From Chloroflexota bacterium (GTDB taxonomy: Bacteria > Chloroflexota > Anaerolineae > Anaerolineales > DRMV01): a stretch of 28,388 bases of DNA. The stretch is taken from assembly GCA_013153135.1 (NCBI GenBank), contig JAADFA010000055.1, positions 1-28,388 on the forward strand, read 5' to 3'. The notes beneath the pieces were generated by a model that was not told the DNA's origin, searched no databases, and was given only the letters and a program-made list of their open reading frames with translations. Of the stretch, positions 20,967 to 27,907 are shown piece by piece (the first letter of the stretch is position 1; each line of letters opens with the position of its first letter). The position numbers were made by a program, and so were the translations under genes.

Positions 20967-22388
20967 ATGATGCCTGGTACCACATCGCCCACCATCGCCA
21001 GCCTCGATCAACCCGAGGTGGCTTGGCGGATCTTGCTGACCCAGCTGCGCCGTGAGCTGCCCCGGGAGCAATACGAAAAACTTCGGCACACCCGGGGCCT
21101 CGCGTGGGAAGACGGTCGGCTGCGCGTCGCGGTGCCCGCGCAAGACGCGCTGACCTGGTTGCAAACTCGCTTGCGTCCTTTGGTAGAACGCAAGCTGCGC
21201 CTGATCTTTGGCCTTCCCCAAGCAGCCATTGAGTTCGTACCCGGCTCGCCTCCCGCGCCCATTGTGGGCCTGGAAGCCGAGGAGGATGAGCCCCAGGTCG
21301 AAATCGCCCACCCAAGCACAGCTCGCCCAGCGGAACCTACCCCATCTCCAACGGCAACGATGGACGCGTTTGCTCTCAATCTCATTCCTGAATATACCTT
21401 TGACACGTTCGTCGTCGGCGCGAACAATCGCTTTGCCTATGCTGCAAGCCGGGCTGTCGCGGAGCGACCGGCAGCACAGCATAATCCGCTCTTCATTTAT
21501 GGCGGTGTTGGTTTGGGCAAGACGCACCTGTTGCACGCGATTGGCCACGCGGCGTTGGCCCGTGGGTACAAGGTGCTCTACGTTTCAGCGGAGGATTTTG
21601 TCAACGCGTTCATTGAAGCCATTCAAACCAACACCGTGCGCGAGTTTCGTGCCCGCTATCGGGACGTAGATATCCTTTTGGTCGATGATATTCAATTTAT
21701 TGCTGGAAAAGAGCGCTCTGAAAGCGAGTTTTTCCACACCTTCAACACGCTGTACAACCGCGGGCGCCAATTGGTCTTGAGCTCGGACCGGCCGCCCAAA
21801 GCCTTGCGCTTGCTAGAAGAACGGCTGCGTTCCCGTTTCGAGGGCGGTCTCATGGCCGACATTCAGCCGCCGGACTACGAGACGCGTGTGGCCATCCTCG
21901 AACGCAAGGCCCAACGCATGGGCGTGCAATTGCCGCGCGAAGTGGCCGAATTCATCGCGCAGCACCTGCGTTCGAACGTGCGCGAGCTGGAAGGGGCGCT
22001 CAAACGGCTAATCTCGTACTGCGATGTGTGGAACCAACCATTAACGTTGGAGACCGCGCGCAACGCGCTTGCGGACATTCTCCCCCAGCGGCGTCCACGG
22101 CCCACGGTTGACATGGTGCTCGATTTGGTTGCGCGGACGTATGACGTAACCATCGAAGAGCTCAAAGGCAAGGGCCGTTCTCGGCGCGTCGCGCTCCCGA
22201 GGCAGATCGCCATGTACCTGCTGCGGACGGAGGTCGGGCTCTCGTGGCCTCAGATCGGCCAGGTGCTGGGCGGCCGCGACCACTCTACGGTTATGCACGG
22301 CTACCGCAAAATCGAAGAGCAGCTCGCCCAAGACCCCATGCTACGTGGCGAGATCCGCGCGCTGCAAGAACGCTTGAGTCAGGCATAG
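20967..22388 (+). CDS. dnaA: Chromosomal replication initiator protein DnaA
   Basis: The 473-residue AAA+ initiator binds DnaA boxes at oriC and opens the duplex. Domain I (about 12-85) opens with WRILLTQLRRELPREQYEKL. A short Pro/Ala-rich linker (domain II) follows, then domain III with Walker A GGVGLGKTHLL from residue 179 and Walker B LLVDDIQF with D240-D241. Domain IV carries the DnaA signature DHSTVMHGYRKIEEQL from residue 438. The start at 20967 is preferred over 20940 because GGAGGGGAAGG precedes it. Neighbours are glycosyltransferases rather than dnaN, recF or rpmH, and I find no consensus DnaA boxes around it, so this need not be the origin. The GT-C gene follows after 25 bp. Confidence 0.95.
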   Translation: MMPGTTSPTIASLDQPEVAWRILLTQLRRELPREQYEKLRHTRGLAWEDGRLRVAVPAQDALTWLQTRLRPLVERKLRLIFGLPQAAIEFVPGSPPAPIVGLEAEEDEPQVEIAHPSTARPAEPTPSPTATMDAFALNLIPEYTFDTFVVGANNRFAYAASRAVAERPAAQHNPLFIYGGVGLGKTHLLHAIGHAALARGYKVLYVSAEDFVNAFIEAIQTNTVREFRARYRDVDILLVDDIQFIAGKERSESEFFHTFNTLYNRGRQLVLSSDRPPKALRLLEERLRSRFEGGLMADIQPPDYETRVAILERKAQRMGVQLPREVAEFIAQHLRSNVRELEGALKRLISYCDVWNQPLTLETARNALADILPQRRPRPTVDMVLDLVARTYDVTIEELKGKGRSRRVALPRQIAMYLLRTEVGLSWPQIGQVLGGRDHSTVMHGYRKIEEQLAQDPMLRGEIRALQERLSQA

Positions 22389-22413
22389 GCGCGACGCTCC
22401 TAGGGACGTACGC

Positions 22414-23952
22414 ATGAGTCGGGGGAAGGCTCTTCGCGGGATAGGTTGCCTTGGGGTATTGGGATTTGCTGCTGTATTGCGGTATATTGGCTACACGCAG
22501 TCTCCAGGCTGGTACTCCGACGAAGGAACTTGGGTCTGGCTCGCCCGACACCCTACCCATTATCTCGGCATCGCTCACGCCTGGCTGCTGGCCGCACGGA
22601 TGCCCCTTTTCGCCAAGATATTACGCCTCCTGTTCCCTCGTCCTACCATCGCCCATGCACGTGTACTCAGCCAGGGCTTGGCCCTTTTGCAAATTGGCCT
22701 GACGGGCTACTTGGCCTACCGCCTAACACGCGCTTGGCACGTCGTCTGCGGTGCCATGCTTGTTTATGCATTATACCCCTACTTTTTGCTGTATCACCGC
22801 CTAAGTTTGGGCTATCATTTAGAAGCTGTGCTCGTTTTGCTGCTCGCCCTCGCGCTCCTGCGCTACGTTGAACACCCTACGACGCGCCAAGCCGCCTTGG
22901 TCGGTCTGAGCCTTAGCGCCACGCTGAGCAGCGAGCTGGCCGCAGTCGCCTTCATCCCCGGCGTGCTATGGCTTATGCTCACCGCGCGGGGACGGCGCGG
23001 ATGGCACGCCCTTCTTACTTTAAGCCTAGCCTGGCTCCTCCCTGCCGCGCTGCTAGCCCACGCCTATGCCGGTGCATGGGGATGGTTGTATGATGACCTG
23101 CGCGCGTTCCTCGACCGCACAGCGGTCCCCTTGTCGATGCAAATCGCTTTGCTTGTGTTGAACTTTAACATCCCCTGGTGGCGTGAGCCCTTGTGGCCCT
23201 GGCTGTGGATCGGCGTCTTTGCTGGCCTTCCGCGGCATGCGCAACGGTTCATGCTCCTTTTCTGGGGCTTGGCTTGGTTTATCCTCGCGCGCACGGTGGC
23301 GGTTTGGGGCCTAGGACTGTATTACAACATCCCCTACTTTCCTTTCTGGGCCATTGGGGTCGCGGCGCTGCTTCCACGCGCATGGCCTTCGCTCAAGGCA
23401 ACGTTGCAACACATGTGGACAATGATCCTACCCACATGTTGCCATCGCGAACGTATCCTCCGCCTCGTGGTTGGGCTCACGCTAGGTTTGGTGGTTATAC
23501 CTACAAGCGTGCTTGTGGGACACACGCTGTCCATCCTTGGCCTGCCAAGCCCCATAGGCCCGTATGAACCTCTAGAGCGCCTGCCTACCGTAGCACCAGA
23601 GGACGGTCAGGCCGCGCAGCGCTACCTCAACACCCATACGACCCCAACGGATTTGGTTATCGCGTCGCCCAGCCTCGCGTGGGGATTGACCGCGCGCGTG
23701 ACCGATTTTCAAATCCCCCTCGCGGTGCGCGGGGCTACAACCCGACACTGGCCGCGTGGGATTCCCCAGGAGCGACTGGTCTACCCTTTAGATCCACGCC
23801 GAGCTCGCTACGTGGTCATCGACCCTGTCTGGGATTGGGGTAGCCATGCCATGCCCGCGGTCGCGCAGTGGCGCGCGGAGATTGAGGCCACCTGGCCCTT
23901 AGAACGCCGCTTCGGCGCGGTTCGAATCTATCGCAATCCTCGCGCACCTTAA
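22414..23952 (+). CDS. GT-C fold membrane glycosyltransferase (ArnT/PMT-like)
   Basis: The 512-residue polytopic membrane protein has about 10-12 hydrophobic segments up to residue 380, then a soluble C-terminal domain (about 395-512). The first outer loop has YSDEGTWVWLAR with D36-E37, the acidic DE motif typical of GT39/GT83-type enzymes that use polyprenyl-phosphate sugars. The loop after a later TM carries HRLSLGYHLEAVL, where related proteins have conserved basic residues. Such enzymes add sugars to proteins or lipids on the outer side of the membrane. It probably shares a transcript with dnaA (25-bp gap), which looks coincidental in function. The acceptor is unknown. Confidence 0.8.
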   Translation: MSRGKALRGIGCLGVLGFAAVLRYIGYTQSPGWYSDEGTWVWLARHPTHYLGIAHAWLLAARMPLFAKILRLLFPRPTIAHARVLSQGLALLQIGLTGYLAYRLTRAWHVVCGAMLVYALYPYFLLYHRLSLGYHLEAVLVLLLALALLRYVEHPTTRQAALVGLSLSATLSSELAAVAFIPGVLWLMLTARGRRGWHALLTLSLAWLLPAALLAHAYAGAWGWLYDDLRAFLDRTAVPLSMQIALLVLNFNIPWWREPLWPWLWIGVFAGLPRHAQRFMLLFWGLAWFILARTVAVWGLGLYYNIPYFPFWAIGVAALLPRAWPSLKATLQHMWTMILPTCCHRERILRLVVGLTLGLVVIPTSVLVGHTLSILGLPSPIGPYEPLERLPTVAPEDGQAAQRYLNTHTTPTDLVIASPSLAWGLTARVTDFQIPLAVRGATTRHWPRGIPQERLVYPLDPRRARYVVIDPVWDWGSHAMPAVAQWRAEIEATWPLERRFGAVRIYRNPRAP

Positions 23953-23960
23953 TAAAGAAC

Positions 23961-23993
23961 ACCGCCCCGGCACGACGCGTGCACCGGGGCGGT
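23961..23993. terminator. Bidirectional terminator between the GT-C gene and hsp20
   Basis: A perfect 10-bp stem, ACCGCCCCGG (23961-23970) with its complement at 23984-23993, can gain a short inner CAC/GTG pairing. It lies between convergent stops at 23952 and 24019. Confidence 0.75.
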
Positions 23994-24018
23994 ATCTTAC
24001 GAAGTCAACAACCGTTGG

Positions 24019-24456
24019 CTATTTCTTGGTCTTGATCTTGATGGTCTTCGGGCGCAGCGCTTCGGCCTTGGGGATGCGCAAGACGAGCACGCCGTTGGTC
24101 AGCTCAGCCTCCGCCTCCGAGGCCTCCAAAGTCGTCGGCAAGGTGATCACCCGCTTGAAGCGTCCCACGGGGATTTCTTTGAGCAAGATTTGGCGCTTTT
24201 CATCCTCTTCGGGGGCCGGGAATTCGCCCTCGATGGTCACGGTGTCGTCCACCACCTCGATGTGGATGTTATCCACATCCAAGCCAGGCACCCAAGCCAC
24301 GATGGTGTACCCATCCTCTTCCGCGTACACATCCAAGGGTACGCTCAAGGCCGCGGTCTGCCGCGCGTCGGTCACCGGCTCCTCAGGCCACATGCTCCCC
24401 AACAGGCTCATCAACCGCTGCATCCGGCGGATAGGATCGTAGTACAACAGGGACAT
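24019..24456 (-). CDS. Hsp20 / alpha-crystallin small heat-shock protein
   Basis: The 145-residue protein has a short N-terminal arm starting MSLLYYDPIRRMQRLM, as in many bacterial Hsp20s. An alpha-crystallin domain (about 38-132) contains VPLDVYAEEDGYTIVAWVPG and ends with NGVLVLRIPKAE. The C-terminal IKI (an IxI anchor) promotes oligomer assembly. Such proteins are ATP-independent holdases for unfolding proteins. AAGGAGG sits seven bases before the ATG. The gene is monocistronic by position: a terminator lies on each side, and the upstream region has several repeats described separately. No CIRCE or HspR (HAIR) consensus is visible. Confidence 0.95.
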   Translation of the reverse strand: MSLLYYDPIRRMQRLMSLLGSMWPEEPVTDARQTAALSVPLDVYAEEDGYTIVAWVPGLDVDNIHIEVVDDTVTIEGEFPAPEEDEKRQILLKEIPVGRFKRVITLPTTLEASEAEAELTNGVLVLRIPKAEALRPKTIKIKTKK

Positions 24457-24517
24457 GGCTCACCTCCTTGGTGTAGATTCGCGATTCGTCCGGCGTTTCG
24501 GACGTTGTTTGCTTCGT

Positions 24518-24585
24518 CTATAGGTATAGCCCATGGGCATAAGAGGGACATAAGCGGGATATCAATGTTTTGTTAAGGCAAAACA
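24518..24585 (-). promoter_or_regulatory. Operator-like repeat cluster upstream of hsp20
   Basis: Within 68 bp lie an inverted repeat CTATA-GG-TATAG (24518-24529), the palindrome GCCCATGGGC (24529-24538), two tandem 11-mers CATAAGAGGGA and CATAAGCGGGA (24538-24548 and 24549-24559), and a perfect inverted repeat TGTTTTG-TTAAGG-CAAAACA (24566-24585). A clear sigma-70 promoter is not seen: TTGATA with a weak TTATGC 17 bp away is the best minus-strand candidate. This is a plausible regulator-binding region, with no regulator assigned. Confidence 0.45.
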
Positions 24586-24617
24586 AAGGGCACCAGGCCG
24601 AAGGTTGACGCGCGAAA

Positions 24618-24641
24618 GGGGCGACGGTTTCCCGTCGCCCC
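24618..24641 (-). terminator. Terminator hairpin of the Roadblock/MglA operon
   Basis: A perfect 10-bp stem, GGGGCGACGG (24618-24627) with its complement at 24632-24641, has a four-base loop. On the minus strand TTTCGCG follows. It lies 44 bases beyond the stop of the last operon gene. Confidence 0.7.
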
Positions 24642-24684
24642 GAGGTGATCGACGGCGCGGCGCAGACGATGGGTTGCTAGTCAA

Positions 24685-25167
24685 CTAGTCAAGGAGTTGG
24701 AAGCGCAACAAGCAGCGGTGCGTTTCAGGATTGACGTCGAACTGGGTGATGGTCGTTGCGCCGCCTGTGCGCTCCCGTAAGGCCGCCATGGCGATGTTAA
24801 GGAAAGGGCACATGAACGGCTTGATGCCTTGATCAAGCAACTTTTTCTCCACATCCATGAGCAAACACTTGTGGACGCGGAGCGCGACCGTGCTGTTCTC
24901 TTTCTCGATATCGAAGGATTCCGCGATAGCCATATCCGCGACGAACCGACGGCCGATCTCGGCCACCAATTCGCCGGGGTCCTCTTGATCCAACTGGAGG
25001 CCCGCTTCTTGCATGACCCGCAGCATCTCACGGCCTACGGTGTTGGTCACCGCGAAGGAGGCCTCACCGAGCATGTCCCACAGGCCCTTTTCCAGGCCAT
25101 ACAACAGGATGGTGACGAGTTGATCCCACATACGTCGTTGCCCCTCTGTCATATTGGAGGTATCCAT
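24685..25167 (-). CDS. Unrecognised protein, possibly V4R-like
   Basis: The 160-residue soluble protein is helix-rich. It has LEKGLWDMLGEASFAVTNTV near the N-terminus, an acidic DQEDPGELVAEIGRRF segment, then Cys residues in VHKCLLMDVEKK and FMCPFLNIAMAALRERTG, and ends TITQFDVNPETHRCLLRFQL. The order of helix, Cys-Pro loop and final Cys-containing strand resembles V4R (4-vinyl reductase) small-molecule-binding domains, but the match is weak and the classical Cys/His set is not complete. The start at 25167 is chosen because GGGAGG lies six bases before it; the in-frame ATG at 25182 has none. It is the last gene of the Roadblock/MglA operon, 94 bp after the previous one, so it may be a sensor for that system. 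Confidence 0.7.
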   Translation of the reverse strand: MDTSNMTEGQRRMWDQLVTILLYGLEKGLWDMLGEASFAVTNTVGREMLRVMQEAGLQLDQEDPGELVAEIGRRFVADMAIAESFDIEKENSTVALRVHKCLLMDVEKKLLDQGIKPFMCPFLNIAMAALRERTGGATTITQFDVNPETHRCLLRFQLLD

Positions 25168-25261
25168 ACGCTGCCTCCCCATGGATACACGAAGTCGTCG
25201 CCGGCTTCAGGCTATCCGGTCGCCGCCTTCGGGCTGGTCGGGCAGAACGCCGCGACCTACG

Positions 25262-26002
25262 TTAGCGTAGGCCTTGGAGAATTTCGGCCAAACGAGCGGT
25301 AATGGTCCGGGCCTCCGCGAAGGCCATGCCCAGGTTAACTTCCGCGGGCAGTAAGCCCACAAAGAGTACCTGGGGCGTGATGCTCCGAACCAACATATAG
25401 CCGTCCGACCCTTGAATCAGGGTTTGGACGAAGGTGCCTCGCTGAGTCTGCTTCATGCTTCGCTGGCTCAAGCCGTAGACCGCCGCAGCCACAGCAGCCA
25501 CCAGGTTGTCATCGGTATCCCGACGAGGGAAGTTTGCGCTATAGATTAGACCGTCAACACCAACGACCGCCGCGCCGATGATGTCCGAGGATTCATTGAG
25601 CAGGTCTTCCAGGGCATCGGCAATGCGCTCGCGCATTTTCTTGGGTTTGGTCATGGGTTCCTCCTCATACGACTCAGGTTGGGATGGGGCCCCGGCTTCG
25701 TCCAGACGGCGCAGAGCGTCGAGCAGGACTGCGTTCCAGGGGCGCTGAATGGTTCGAGTAGCGGGTAGGCGTCCAGGTTCGAGGTGGAACGTGCCCTCAC
25801 GCCGGACGAGGGCCGTGGCGACCGCGTCCTCGCCACGTTCCCCGTGGGGTCCTTCAGCATGGACAACGCGGCCGTCTTCGACGTACAACGTCCACAACCC
25901 CTGGGGGGTATCGAGCACAACCGCCACCGCATCGCCCATGCCACGGGCTAAGTCGACAATGTGCGGGAGGTCGACTTCTTGGAGCGAACCTTGTAACGTC
26001 AT
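25262..26002 (-). CDS. DUF4388-Roadblock/LC7 fusion protein
   Basis: The 246-residue protein has two parts. Residues 1-105 (MTLQGSLQEVDLPHIVDLAR, then GLWTLYVEDGRVVHAEGP and a GTFHLEPG strand) look like the DUF4388/PATAN domain found in bacterial signalling proteins. Residues about 125-246 form a Roadblock/LC7 domain, with IIGAAVVGVDGLIYSANFP, and MLVRSITPQVLFVGLLPAEVNLGMAF near the end. Roadblock proteins act as GTPase partners, as MglB does for MglA. It overlaps the previous Roadblock gene by ATGA, giving strict coupling. A role as regulator or GAP-like partner of the GTPase encoded two genes upstream is an inference. Confidence 0.8.
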   Translation of the reverse strand: MTLQGSLQEVDLPHIVDLARGMGDAVAVVLDTPQGLWTLYVEDGRVVHAEGPHGERGEDAVATALVRREGTFHLEPGRLPATRTIQRPWNAVLLDALRRLDEAGAPSQPESYEEEPMTKPKKMRERIADALEDLLNESSDIIGAAVVGVDGLIYSANFPRRDTDDNLVAAVAAAVYGLSQRSMKQTQRGTFVQTLIQGSDGYMLVRSITPQVLFVGLLPAEVNLGMAFAEARTITARLAEILQGLR

Positions 26003-26457
26003 GGTAACGTACTCCCGTCAAGCGAACGTAATTTACGGATCGTTCGCTTTAGGATGCGACGGTAGTACCGCCGCGGCGGCACCAAGATGGTCAAGATCAG
26101 GGGCGTGTTGCGCCATTCGAAAATGCTGGACACGATACGCGCACCCGACTTCGTCCGGATGCTGATCTCGTCCAGATTGAACGCGCCCACGTACTGCTTG
26201 AGCTGACCTCCGGTGCGTAGCAGGGGCGGGGCGAAAGCGGCCAGGATGTCAACGACAAACTGGCGCTCGTACTCGTTCCGTTCGAGCCACGACTCGGAGA
26301 ACGCGTGGGCGAAAGGCAGGCCTTGAAAATCCGTCAAGACCGCGGCCCATAAGCCCGACGCGTTCACCATCTCCTGCAGGATTTCACGCCAGGTGCGGCT
26401 CATGAGGCATTGTTGCGCCTCACGCGCGCTGGGGGAGGGAGACGCCGGTTTCGTCAT
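25999..26457 (-). CDS. Roadblock/LC7-type protein, second copy
   Basis: The 152-residue protein has SGLWAAVLTDFQGLPFAHAF (about 34-53), the beta-strand pair typical of Roadblock/LC7. A long helix follows, then SGARIVSSIFEWRNTPLILTILVPP, matching the C-terminal strands. The tail is strongly basic (RRYYRRILKRTIRKLR). It is more divergent than the other two Roadblock proteins in this operon. AGGAG is placed seven bases before the ATG at 26457, and the gene overlaps both neighbours by ATGA, so its amount is probably tied to the GTPase. Roadblock assignment is by pattern, moderately sure. Confidence 0.72.
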   Translation of the reverse strand: MTKPASPSPSAREAQQCLMSRTWREILQEMVNASGLWAAVLTDFQGLPFAHAFSESWLERNEYERQFVVDILAAFAPPLLRTGGQLKQYVGAFNLDEISIRTKSGARIVSSIFEWRNTPLILTILVPPRRYYRRILKRTIRKLRSLDGSTLP

Positions 26458-27026
26458 ACGATTTCTCCTGTGAGGATCATCATCAAGATTTGCATGAAGG
26501 CCTCCTTGACGCCGACGCCGTGCTTGGCTTGCGCCTCCAGCGCCTGATACTTACCATGCGGGTCGAGGGCCCGCAAGATGCTTTGAGTGGGCAAGGCGTT
26601 GGGCAGGTCTCGCTTGTTGACTTGAATGATGATGGGCACTTCTTGGCGCATGGCCCGCAGCTGTTGATGCATCTGGTGCCATAAGCGCACATTCTCACCC
26701 AAGCGTTCTGGCGAACTATCAGCAACATAGATCACACCGTCTGCGCCGCGCAACACGATCTCCCGCACCCGGCGATAACGCGGCTGCCCCGGCACCGTGT
26801 ATACACTAACGCGAGGGGTCAGACCGCCGACCTGGCTCAACGATACCTGCAGAAGATCAAAAAACAACGTACGATCACCATATGTATTGAGGGAGATCAA
26901 GTCGCTGCGATGCTCCGGTGCGATCATCTGCTGCAACTGTTCCAAGTTGGTGGTCTTTCCCGCCCGTGGAGGGCCATAATATACAACTTTGAGTAGCAAC
27001 TCGCGACGATCCCATGCGATGCGCAT
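26454..27026 (-). CDS. MglA-like small Ras-type GTPase
   Basis: The 190-residue single-domain GTPase has a P-loop GPPRAGKTT (18-26). The segment GDRTLFFDLLQ (50-60) is highly characteristic of MglA. The switch II motif TVPGQ (77-81) stands where Ras has DxAGQ, as in MglA. NKRD at 137-140 reads guanine. MglA family proteins switch with MglB-type Roadblock partners to set polarity or motility, notably in Myxococcus. Here it sits between two Roadblock genes and before a third, a typical bacterial GTPase-Roadblock module. No TM segment or lipid anchor is seen. Which process it governs in this organism is unknown. Confidence 0.93.
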   Translation of the reverse strand: MRIAWDRRELLLKVVYYGPPRAGKTTNLEQLQQMIAPEHRSDLISLNTYGDRTLFFDLLQVSLSQVGGLTPRVSVYTVPGQPRYRRVREIVLRGADGVIYVADSSPERLGENVRLWHQMHQQLRAMRQEVPIIIQVNKRDLPNALPTQSILRALDPHGKYQALEAQAKHGVGVKEAFMQILMMILTGEIV

Positions 27027-27032
27027 GATATG

Positions 27033-27503
27033 CTACCTCGCCCACAAATCTCGAAAGAGTTGCTTGCGCGCTTCGTGGGAATTGGTCTGTTTGGGCAGGG
27101 GCAGGTCTTGCTTGGCCGCGGGCTGGAGGAGGGACTCCCACGGATACTTGTTCGCCAGGCGGCGCAACAAGAGCCGAGCCAGCCCCAGCCGCGTCTTGTC
27201 GGACAAGATAGCCAAAAAGATAAACGGCGCCCGGGCAAGGATGAGAATAATGCCGGGTTCCACCTCCAAAATAAGGATTTGATCGCCTTGGGCACGACGC
27301 CCCAGGCCTTTGAACGACGCGCTAATAATTTCTTGCAACGCGCTGAGGCCTGCAGCCCCCAGCGCCGCCAGCAGGTCCATGGTCTGCGGAGGCTCAATGC
27401 CTTCATACAGCAGGGCCTGCCCGGCTTCATTCGCGATAAGAATCACCGACGCGCCTAACTCTTGGCGCGTTTCTTGGAGCAGCGTGTAAGCCTCCCCGTT
27501 CAT
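27033..27503 (-). CDS. Roadblock/LC7-type protein, first gene of the operon
   Basis: The 156-residue protein opens MNGEAYTLLQETRQELGASVILIANEAGQALLYEG, the Roadblock start of helix and strand pair. GDQILILEVEPGIILILAR (about 74-92) then gives the second strand pair. A C-terminal helical tail (about 115-156) rich in Arg/Lys extends the domain beyond the usual 100-120 residues. The start is the ATG at 27503 with GAGGAG upstream and a full promoter before it; the longer open frame to 27635 would span that promoter. It ends six bases before the GTPase gene. It is probably the GTPase's closest partner, analogous to MglB. Confidence 0.8.
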   Translation of the reverse strand: MNGEAYTLLQETRQELGASVILIANEAGQALLYEGIEPPQTMDLLAALGAAGLSALQEIISASFKGLGRRAQGDQILILEVEPGIILILARAPFIFLAILSDKTRLGLARLLLRRLANKYPWESLLQPAAKQDLPLPKQTNSHEARKQLFRDLWAR

Positions 27504-27534
27504 CGGACATGTCTCCTCTTGTAGGATGGTTCCA

Positions 27535-27563
27535 ATTCTAAGGCACAAAAACCTATTCGTCAA
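27535..27563 (-). promoter_or_regulatory. Sigma-70-type promoter of the Roadblock/MglA operon
   Basis: On the minus strand TTGACG (27563-27558) and TAGAAT (27540-27535) are separated by exactly 17 bp, each five of six to consensus. The predicted start is near 27528 and the leader is about 25 nt. Confidence 0.8.
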
Positions 27564-27593
27564 GTCTATTATGCTTTTCGTTTTTTCGCGATT

Positions 27594-27609
27594 TGTGACA
27601 TGGTTCACA
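27594..27609. promoter_or_regulatory. CRP-type operator upstream of the Roadblock/MglA promoter
   Basis: TGTGA-CATGGT-TCACA matches the CRP consensus TGTGA-N6-TCACA exactly. Its centre is about 73 bases upstream of the predicted start, close to a class I activator position. A CRP/FNR-family regulator is the obvious candidate. Confidence 0.6.
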
Positions 27610-27743
27610 TAAAAAAGCGAAAGCCGCACTCCCAAACCTTTGTGCCCCTAAGCCCCTTTTCCTTGCCCCTTGCGCGCGAATTTAACCCCTCAACCCCTTC
27701 CTTAGATACGTCTTTGCTGCCCGAAACGCGTCTATAGCATGGA

Positions 27744-27783
27744 TAAATTCGGGCCTTAGGCAAGCCGAATTTAAAGCGTTTTT
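27744..27783 (+). terminator. Orphan hairpin plus T-tract between divergent genes
   Basis: TAAATTCGG (27744-27752) pairs perfectly with CCGAATTTA (27765-27773), with GCC/GGC (27753-27755 with 27759-27761) pairing inside, and TTTTT follows at 27779-27783. No plus-strand gene precedes it. The remainder of 27641-27907 shows no gene; a TAGAAT (27882-27887) may be the -10 of the downstream gene. Confidence 0.45.
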
Positions 27784-27907
27784 AATGCCAAATTCTCATG
27801 TGCCCCGCCGCGTGATTCGATCCCTCGCTTCAATGACCCCTCCGTGCGTTGAACATGCTTCCCCTTTGCCCGAGCATCGGTTAGAATCCCAGCGGGAGGA
27901 AAGGCAT

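Noticed and set aside
24269..24277. Perfect DnaA box TTATCCACA, in the self-complementary TGTGGATGTTATCCACA
   Set aside because: It is a single copy inside hsp20 coding for Asp-Val-Asp-Asn-Ile-His and is not clustered with others, so chance is the simplest explanation.
27504..27635. Longer N-terminus for the first Roadblock protein, starting at 27635
   Set aside because: The extra codons span the predicted promoter and CRP-type site, and GAGGAG precedes the inner ATG at 27503.
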